A stretch of 11,273 nucleotides of DNA from Flavobacteriales bacterium UBA7878. GTDB taxonomy: Bacteria; Bacteroidota; Bacteroidia; Flavobacteriales; Schleiferiaceae. The translations under genes were made by a program, and so were the position numbers. Numbering within the stretch: position 1 is the stretch's first letter; every line of letters begins with the position of its first letter. The stretch spans positions 1 to 11,273 of the forward strand of contig DLRW01000003.1 of NCBI GenBank assembly GCA_002501205.1, written 5' to 3'. Of this stretch, positions 6,938 to 11,273 are shown piece after piece. The notes under the pieces are model-generated. The model saw only the letters and a program-made list of their open reading frames with translations. It did no database searches and was not told the origin of the DNA.

Positions 6938-8095
6938 ATGAAAAAAATTACTAGCCTTTTCACCTTAGCGTTTCTGGCAACTTTGAGTTTAAATGCTCAG
7001 AATAAGTTTTCTGCCAATATTGAATTCGGCTTAGGTATTCCTTTTGTAGAGCTCAATCAAAATACCTATCCTGGCTACAAGCCCAATTTGGGTATTAACG
7101 CCGGTATCGGTTATCAATTCGATAAAGCTTCTCGCTTGCGCGGTGATATTATGGCCGGGCAGTTTAATGGCAACAATGCCACCTCCTATTTCCAGGCCAA
7201 CTCTTATGAAGGTAGTCTCTCTTATGAATACAACCTCCTGCATATTTTCGGCCCGGTTAGCAATAACTTTAAATTAAATGCCCGGATCGGAATTGGAGCC
7301 GGAATGATGAATTCTTACCTCTACGATATTAATACTCGTGATCGATTGGTGGAAGTGCCCAATGCCGGAGTTTCAGGCGATGCCTTTTCCGTTCAAACTT
7401 TTATTCTAGGTGGTGCCAATGCCGGAATCCCAATCAATAAGAAAATGGATATAAATATCGGCTATGCTCATCGCCTACTATTTTTCCAGCCCTGGGTAGA
7501 TGCCTACGACCCCAATTCATTCGACACCTATGGCTATGTAACAGCTGGGGTAACTTTCTACTTAAAATCAGATAAGGATGAATCTAAAATTGAAGTAGAC
7601 CCTAAAAAATTCCAAGCCTTGCAAATGAAGGCGGATAGCAGTGACGCTTTTGCCGCTCAAGCTAATCGCAATAATGAAAAGGTAGCGCGTTTGGAAATGA
7701 GCAATCAGGAAAAGGATATGCAATTGGAAATGATGCGCTCGGAATTGGATAGCATAAAAGCCAATCCGGTTGTAGTTACTAAAGAAGTGAAACCTGGAAA
7801 AGGTGAGCGCATGGTAGTTCGTGAAGCCGGTTCTGATCAAGCAGCCGGTACTGGAAATGCTGATTTAGGTCCAGTACGTTATCGCGTGGTAGTGGTATCA
7901 TCACCATCTCAAGCTGGTGCTCAACGTTTTATCGATCGTTGCAAACTTGATAAGAGCGAAATGATGATTGCATATATCGAAAAATTAGACACTTACCGGG
8001 TAATTTACAAATCAAGCGAAAGCCTTGATTCGGCTAAAAAAGCTGCTCAAGAAGCCCGTCAGTATTATTCAGACGCTTGGATCGCCAAGTTCTAA
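6938..8095 (+). CDS. Outer-membrane beta-barrel protein with coiled coil and C-terminal SPOR domain
   Basis: 385 aa. The signal peptide ends LSLNAQ (about 1-21). Residues 23-210 show repeated alternating strands rich in aromatic and glycine residues (NIEFGLGIPF, GINAGIGYQF, ARIGIGAGM, DINIGYAHRLLFF, GYVTAGVTFYLK), typical of a small outer-membrane barrel. Residues about 222-275 are charged and helical, probably a coiled coil, then comes a Lys/Pro-rich linker. Residues about 313-385 (YRVVVVSS ... TYRVIYKSSESLDSAKKAAQEAR ... AWIAKF) have the layout of a SPOR domain, which in known cases binds peptidoglycan stripped of stem peptides at division sites. The likely role is tethering the outer membrane to the cell wall, as OmpA does with a different domain. 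No specific name can be given. It is a single-gene unit closed by a terminator at 8121-8145. Confidence 0.75.
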   Translation: MKKITSLFTLAFLATLSLNAQNKFSANIEFGLGIPFVELNQNTYPGYKPNLGINAGIGYQFDKASRLRGDIMAGQFNGNNATSYFQANSYEGSLSYEYNLLHIFGPVSNNFKLNARIGIGAGMMNSYLYDINTRDRLVEVPNAGVSGDAFSVQTFILGGANAGIPINKKMDINIGYAHRLLFFQPWVDAYDPNSFDTYGYVTAGVTFYLKSDKDESKIEVDPKKFQALQMKADSSDAFAAQANRNNEKVARLEMSNQEKDMQLEMMRSELDSIKANPVVVTKEVKPGKGERMVVREAGSDQAAGTGNADLGPVRYRVVVVSSPSQAGAQRFIDRCKLDKSEMMIAYIEKLDTYRVIYKSSESLDSAKKAAQEARQYYSDAWIAKF

Positions 8096-8120
8096 ATAGC
8101 TGAATCCGAATAAAAAACAG

Positions 8121-8145
8121 AAAGCCCGTTAAACGGGCTTTTTTT
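8121..8145 (+). terminator. Rho-independent terminator after the barrel-SPOR gene
   Basis: AAAGCCCG (8121-8128) pairs with CGGGCTTT (8134-8141) around a 5-base loop and runs into seven T (8139-8145). It lies 26 bases after the stop codon. Its T-tract overlaps the -33 element of the next promoter. Confidence 0.88.
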
Positions 8146-8173
8146 GTGGTCTCATATTTAGATGATATTTTTG
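8143..8173 (+). promoter_or_regulatory. Consensus Bacteroidota promoter of the metal cassette
   Basis: TTTG (8143-8146), a 19-base spacer, then TATTTTTG (8166-8173) gives a full match to TTTG-N19-TAnnTTTG, the best promoter in the window. With the usual geometry transcription begins near 8177, one base before the ATG at 8178, so the message would be essentially leaderless. Confidence 0.75.
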
Positions 8174-8177
8174 TGAA

Positions 8178-8486
8178 ATGAGATTCCGCAAAATATTTGC
8201 TCTAATTCTAATTCCAGCGCTTTTATGGGCAGGCATGGGTTTTTCGCTCAGCCGCCATTTTTGCATGGATTTATTGATAGATGAGCATCTCTATTTTGCT
8301 AAGGATTCTTGCGATATGGCCTTCATGGAGGCTAATGAATGTGACTCTCCGGAAAGTGAGAATTCCTGGGGCGAAAAGGATTGCTGCCGTAATGAATGGA
8401 TTCAAATCTGCCCGGTTGACACCCTCAATCAAGAGCAGAAGACTAGCCAGCTTATCCTTAGTTCACCTTGGCAATTTAAAAGTTAG
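8178..8486 (+). CDS. Small Cys-rich exported protein, HYC_CC_PP-like
   Basis: 102 aa. The N-terminal hydrophobic segment (FALILIPALLWAGMGFSL, about 6-24) is a signal peptide or membrane anchor. It is followed by RHFC (H27, C29) and further Cys at 45, 55, 69, 70 and 78, with the pair C69-C70 in KDCC. From memory this pattern fits the small Bacteroidota family called HYC_CC_PP (His-aromatic-Cys, then Cys-Cys), often found beside HMA proteins and TonB receptors, as here. The biochemical role of that family is not established as far as I know. Cys and His content suggest metal binding or disulfides in the periplasm. Start: only this ATG keeps the signal sequence; it has no Shine-Dalgarno and almost no leader. 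Another frame (8281-8502) is a shadow. Confidence 0.7.
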   Translation: MRFRKIFALILIPALLWAGMGFSLSRHFCMDLLIDEHLYFAKDSCDMAFMEANECDSPESENSWGEKDCCRNEWIQICPVDTLNQEQKTSQLILSSPWQFKS

Positions 8487-8661
8487 GAAAACCTTGTTTT
8501 AGTCTGGAATTGCACTGAAAACCAAGTAGACAATGAGGTTTTCTCTGATCCACCGGATCTCTATCAAGCCCGGAAATTCCGAGCACAAATCCAACGTTAT
8601 CAGATTTAGGATTTACTAATAAGCCGTTCATTTTTAAATTATTAGTAAAAAATCCTAAATC
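8487..8661 (+). promoter_or_regulatory. Structured leader between the Cys-rich gene and the HMA gene
   Basis: This 175-base gap within the cassette holds three things. First, a small stem GATCC-acc-GGATC at 8547-8559. Second, a 28-codon ORF at 8533-8619. Third, a large inverted repeat at 8603-8661 ending on the HMA start codon. No good TAnnTTTG promoter was seen, so the HMA gene is probably read from the promoter at 8143-8173 and controlled within this leader. Confidence 0.4.
8603..8661 (+). repeat. 20-bp bulged inverted repeat abutting the HMA start codon
   Basis: The left arm 8603-8622 (starts GATTTAGGATTT, ends ACTAATAA) pairs fully with 8639-8661 (starts TTATTAGT, ends TCCTAAATC). This gives 12 bp, a 3-A bulge, then 8 bp, with a 16-base loop. 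The right arm ends at 8661 and the ATG is 8662-8664, so in RNA the ribosome landing site would be fully base-paired. It has no T-run after the stem, so it is not an ordinary terminator. It could be a translational switch, an RNA-protein site or a DNA operator. Confidence 0.7.
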
Positions 8662-9012
8662 ATGAAAAACAGCATTTTAATAATAGTTCTTTTAGTAAGC
8701 GGATTAAGCTTACAAGCACAATCCACCACCGATACTACCATTGTTGTAAATGGAGTATGTGGTATGTGTAAAAACACCATCGAGAAAGCCGCCAAAATCG
8801 AAGGCGTAAGCTTTGCCGAATGGAATGTGGAATCTTTGGAATTGAAATTAAAATTCGATCCCGCGCTTACAGACCTGGAAAAGATCAATAATTCGGTTGT
8901 AGCATCAGGCTACGACACTGAATTTAAAGCGGCCAGCGATTCCACTTACTACAGTTTATCGCCTTGTTGCTATTATCGGGACCCTAACAATTCCCATAAA
9001 AAGCAAAAGTAG
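8662..9012 (+). CDS. Exported heavy-metal-associated (HMA) domain protein
   Basis: 116 aa. The signal peptide ends LSLQAQ (about 1-20). An HMA fold of the CopZ/Atx1 type covers about 25-90: strand TTIVVNGVCGMC with the metal site C33-G-M-C36, helix KNTIEKAAKIEGV, strand SFAEWNVESLELKLKFDP, helix LEKINNSVVASGYDTEF. Such domains usually bind Cu(I) through the two Cys. The usual cytoplasmic form has GMxCxxC; here the loop is VCGMC, a frequent variant in exported Bacteroidota forms. The tail after the fold carries a second pair, C102-C103 (LSPCCYY), and a His, possibly an extra metal site. The gene is 2 bases before the receptor gene, so the two are almost certainly cotranscribed and perhaps translationally coupled. 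The likely role is to receive or pass metal in the periplasm. Confidence 0.85.
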   Translation: MKNSILIIVLLVSGLSLQAQSTTDTTIVVNGVCGMCKNTIEKAAKIEGVSFAEWNVESLELKLKFDPALTDLEKINNSVVASGYDTEFKAASDSTYYSLSPCCYYRDPNNSHKKQK

Positions 9013-9014
9013 CC

Positions 9015-11243
9015 ATGAGACATTTTCATTTTGTTTTAGCACTCCTTCTGGGAAGTGCTAATATACTTGTGGCCCAAATCGATGGTTACGTATATCTCTA
9101 CGAAGACAATGTACAAGTACCTGCACCCAATGCCGCCGTTTATTGGGAAGGCACTTCAACTGGGACCACTACTGATGATAAAGGCTATTTCAGCCTGGAA
9201 AAAGTGCCGGGTCATAATACCTTAATCGCCAGCTTCACGGGCTATCAGAATCTTTCCAAAGTAATAATCTCCCGTAAGGGAAGCACCAACTTTGTATTGA
9301 TACCTGAGTCTACCGAATTGGAAGGTGTAACAGTAACTGGTGAAGCATTGGCTACTCAAGTGAATGCCAAAGCGGCCGGACTGCATTTTGAGATCAACAA
9401 TAAAGAGCTGCGTAAGGCGGCCTGTTGCAATCTTTCGGAAAGCTTTGAGACCAATGCCAGTATTGATGTTTCCTTTAATGATGGAATTACCGGCACTAAG
9501 CAAATTGAAATGCTGGGCCTGGCGGGGAAATATGCTTTAATTCAAAGGGAGAATATTCCCTTTGCCCGCGGTCTTAATGCGCAAAATGGCTTGTCCTATG
9601 TACCAGGTCCTTTTATCGAAAGCATTCAGGTTACCAAAGGACTGAGCTCTGTTCTTAATGGTTATGAAAGTATCACCGGGCAAATCAATGTGGAGTATTA
9701 CAAACCGGAAAATGCCCCACGCCTTTTGATCAACGCCTTTGGCAATACTGGCGGTCGCAATGAAATCAATGCTCTTATTCGGGATAGCTGGAGCGATGCC
9801 GCCAAAGCTCACAACCTTACCATGCTACACTTTAGCAGTGTGCCCTATGCGCAGGATCGTAATGGCGACCAGTTTGCAGACCTTACCATAGGGCGCCAAT
9901 TTAATGCTATGCATCGTATCCATTATAAACTTAATCCCAACTGGGAGGGACAATTTGGTTTAAGCCTGGTAGATGACTTAAGGGAAGGGGGCCAGATGAG
10001 CGCTTTAGAAAATGTAGATCCTTTTGGCTGGGGCTTTAGCAGTCGTGAAAAGCGTTATGGCTTCTTTGGAAAAAATGGCTACATCTTTCCTGATGAAGAA
10101 ATCCGAAGCATTGGCATTATTTATAATGGCAGCTACCAGGAGCGAAACAGTTCCTATGGTAATCGTGGCACCAAATTGCATCAAGGCAATTTCTACTTGA
10201 ACACCATTTTACAGGATTATATCGGAAACTTGGAACATCAGTTTAAAACCGGCATCTCCTTAAACGTAGATCAGGTGAGTGAGCAATTATACTTGATCGG
10301 CAGAGACAGCAGTTTGTACCAACATCAAAGAAATGAAGTAGTGCCTGGAGCTTATTTTGAATACAGCTATGAGCCGGTTGATGATTTCAGCCTGGTTGCC
10401 GGAATTCGCACGGATTACAATAGCTTTTTCGACAAGCTTTATTTCAGCCCTCGCTTACAAGCTCGTTATCAGCTTAATCCAAACACCACCTTTAGGTTAA
10501 GCGGTGGTCGTGGGCAGCGCAGTCCAAATCGTTTGGCCGAAAGCAGTTCTGCCCTGGCCTCCTCCAGAGATCTTCAGTTTGTTGACAACTATCGCTTCCC
10601 GGAAATCGCATGGAACGCGGGTTTTAGCTGGAGCCAGAACATTATCCTTGGTGATAATGTCCTTAGATGGAATACTGATCTTTTCTATACCTGGTTCGAA
10701 AGCAAATTGGTTATGGACCTCGATTACGATCCTTTAAAAGCCTATATCCTAAATCGCAGTGGCTCCCAATCCTGGTCCTTGCTTAGCCAAATGGATTACA
10801 GTTTGGGTAAAAACTTTGACATCCGCTTAGCTTATAAGTATCTTAATAGCCAGGAGAACTTTTTAGAAGGCCTGGACTTAAGTTATCAGATTCCAGTGCA
10901 TCGCGCTTTTTTAAACCTGGCCTATGCTACGGAAAAAGAATGGAAGTTTGATGCTACCCTGAATTGGTTCGGCAAAAAACGTCAGCCTAATACCAGCTTA
11001 AGTCCCACTGAATTTCAACAGCTAGACTGGTCGCCTGACTATTTTACGGTAAATCTTCAAGTAAATAAAGTTTGGCGCCGATTTGAATTCTTTGCCGGAG
11101 TGGATAACCTATTAAATTACAAACAGGAAAACCCTATTGTTAATCCACAACAAGCCTTTTCAAATTACTTCGACAGCAATTTCGTTTGGGGTCCGATTTT
11201 CGGTAGAAATATTTACGCAGGCCTCTATTATCGCCTGCCTTAG
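9015..11243 (+). CDS. TonB-dependent outer-membrane receptor, probably for a metal or metal chelate
   Basis: 742 aa. The signal peptide ends ILVAQ (1-21). A carboxypeptidase-regulatory-like beta-sandwich follows at about 22-96 (GTSTGTTTDDKGYFSLEKVP). A TonB-box-like stretch LEGVTVTGE lies at 102-110. The plug is at about 115-230, with AACCNLSESFETN (C137-C138), VSFNDGITGTKQIEMLGLAGKY and ITGQINVEYYKP. The 22-strand barrel runs from about 235 to the end, with the usual D-rich loop SSVPYAQDRNGDQFADL. Length and order are normal for the family. The substrate cannot be read directly. The Cys-Cys in the plug plus the preceding HMA and Cys-rich genes point to copper or another soft metal. The C-terminus is YYRLP rather than the usual terminal aromatic residue, slightly unusual for an outer-membrane barrel. 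It starts 2 bases after the HMA stop without a Shine-Dalgarno, so translational coupling is likely. Confidence 0.93.
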   Translation: MRHFHFVLALLLGSANILVAQIDGYVYLYEDNVQVPAPNAAVYWEGTSTGTTTDDKGYFSLEKVPGHNTLIASFTGYQNLSKVIISRKGSTNFVLIPESTELEGVTVTGEALATQVNAKAAGLHFEINNKELRKAACCNLSESFETNASIDVSFNDGITGTKQIEMLGLAGKYALIQRENIPFARGLNAQNGLSYVPGPFIESIQVTKGLSSVLNGYESITGQINVEYYKPENAPRLLINAFGNTGGRNEINALIRDSWSDAAKAHNLTMLHFSSVPYAQDRNGDQFADLTIGRQFNAMHRIHYKLNPNWEGQFGLSLVDDLREGGQMSALENVDPFGWGFSSREKRYGFFGKNGYIFPDEEIRSIGIIYNGSYQERNSSYGNRGTKLHQGNFYLNTILQDYIGNLEHQFKTGISLNVDQVSEQLYLIGRDSSLYQHQRNEVVPGAYFEYSYEPVDDFSLVAGIRTDYNSFFDKLYFSPRLQARYQLNPNTTFRLSGGRGQRSPNRLAESSSALASSRDLQFVDNYRFPEIAWNAGFSWSQNIILGDNVLRWNTDLFYTWFESKLVMDLDYDPLKAYILNRSGSQSWSLLSQMDYSLGKNFDIRLAYKYLNSQENFLEGLDLSYQIPVHRAFLNLAYATEKEWKFDATLNWFGKKRQPNTSLSPTEFQQLDWSPDYFTVNLQVNKVWRRFEFFAGVDNLLNYKQENPIVNPQQAFSNYFDSNFVWGPIFGRNIYAGLYYRLP

Positions 11244-11251
11244 AAATAGAA

Positions 11252-11273
11252 AAGCCCTGCAATTGCAGGGCTT
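11252..11273 (+). terminator. Terminator stem after the TonB-dependent receptor
   Basis: A 22-base perfect palindrome whose left half is AAGCCCTGCAA lies 8 bases after the stop codon. It is preceded by an A-rich stretch and would be followed by T beyond the right edge, which cannot be seen. Its arms resemble those of the terminator at 8121-8145 (AAGCCC...GGGCTT). Confidence 0.75.

Noticed and set aside
8281..8502. 73-codon frame overlapping the Cys-rich gene
   Set aside because: Shadow in another frame. The main frame has a signal peptide, ordered Cys pattern and a consensus promoter.
9222..9812. Minus-strand frames inside the TonB-dependent receptor gene
   Set aside because: They lie opposite a well-supported receptor frame and show no recognisable domains.

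Overview
The window looks like chromosomal DNA of a Bacteroidota species, probably Flavobacteriales-like. The grounds are AT-rich intergenic DNA, several near-perfect TTTG / TAnnTTTG promoters, almost no Shine-Dalgarno sequences, N-terminal signal peptides ending in 'AQ', a TonB-dependent receptor with a carboxypeptidase-regulatory-like N-terminal domain, and a eukaryotic-type (GT3) glycogen synthase. No genus can be fixed from the sequence alone. I see no mobile element, tRNA, rRNA or CRISPR array.

Layout. 1-336 (minus) is the N-terminal part of a GT3 glycogen synthase that runs off the left edge. 483-3295 (plus) holds thyA, a secreted TonB_C-like protein of unknown role, and folA. ThyA and FolA form the dTMP/folate cycle: ThyA oxidises methylene-tetrahydrofolate to dihydrofolate and FolA reduces it back. 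folA meets clpX tail to tail, and the two stop codons share one CTAG. 3292-6736 (minus) is the protein quality-control cluster tig, clpP, clpX (read right to left), with a strong terminator-like hairpin after tig and another after clpP. 6938-8095 (plus) encodes an outer-membrane beta-barrel joined by a coiled coil to a C-terminal SPOR (peptidoglycan-binding) domain, and ends in a clear terminator.

8178-11273 (plus) is the most interesting part. It is a three-gene cassette made of a small Cys-rich secreted protein (HYC_CC_PP-like), a secreted heavy-metal-associated (HMA) domain protein, and a TonB-dependent receptor whose plug carries a Cys-Cys pair. All three predicted exported proteins contain an adjacent Cys-Cys pair, which suggests a metal (probably copper) uptake or relay system across outer membrane and periplasm. 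The cassette starts with a textbook promoter whose -33 element lies in the T-tract of the preceding terminator and whose -7 element sits 4 bases before the ATG, so the first mRNA is probably leaderless. Between its first and second genes lies a 20-bp bulged inverted repeat that ends exactly at the HMA start codon. A palindromic terminator stem closes the cassette at the right edge.
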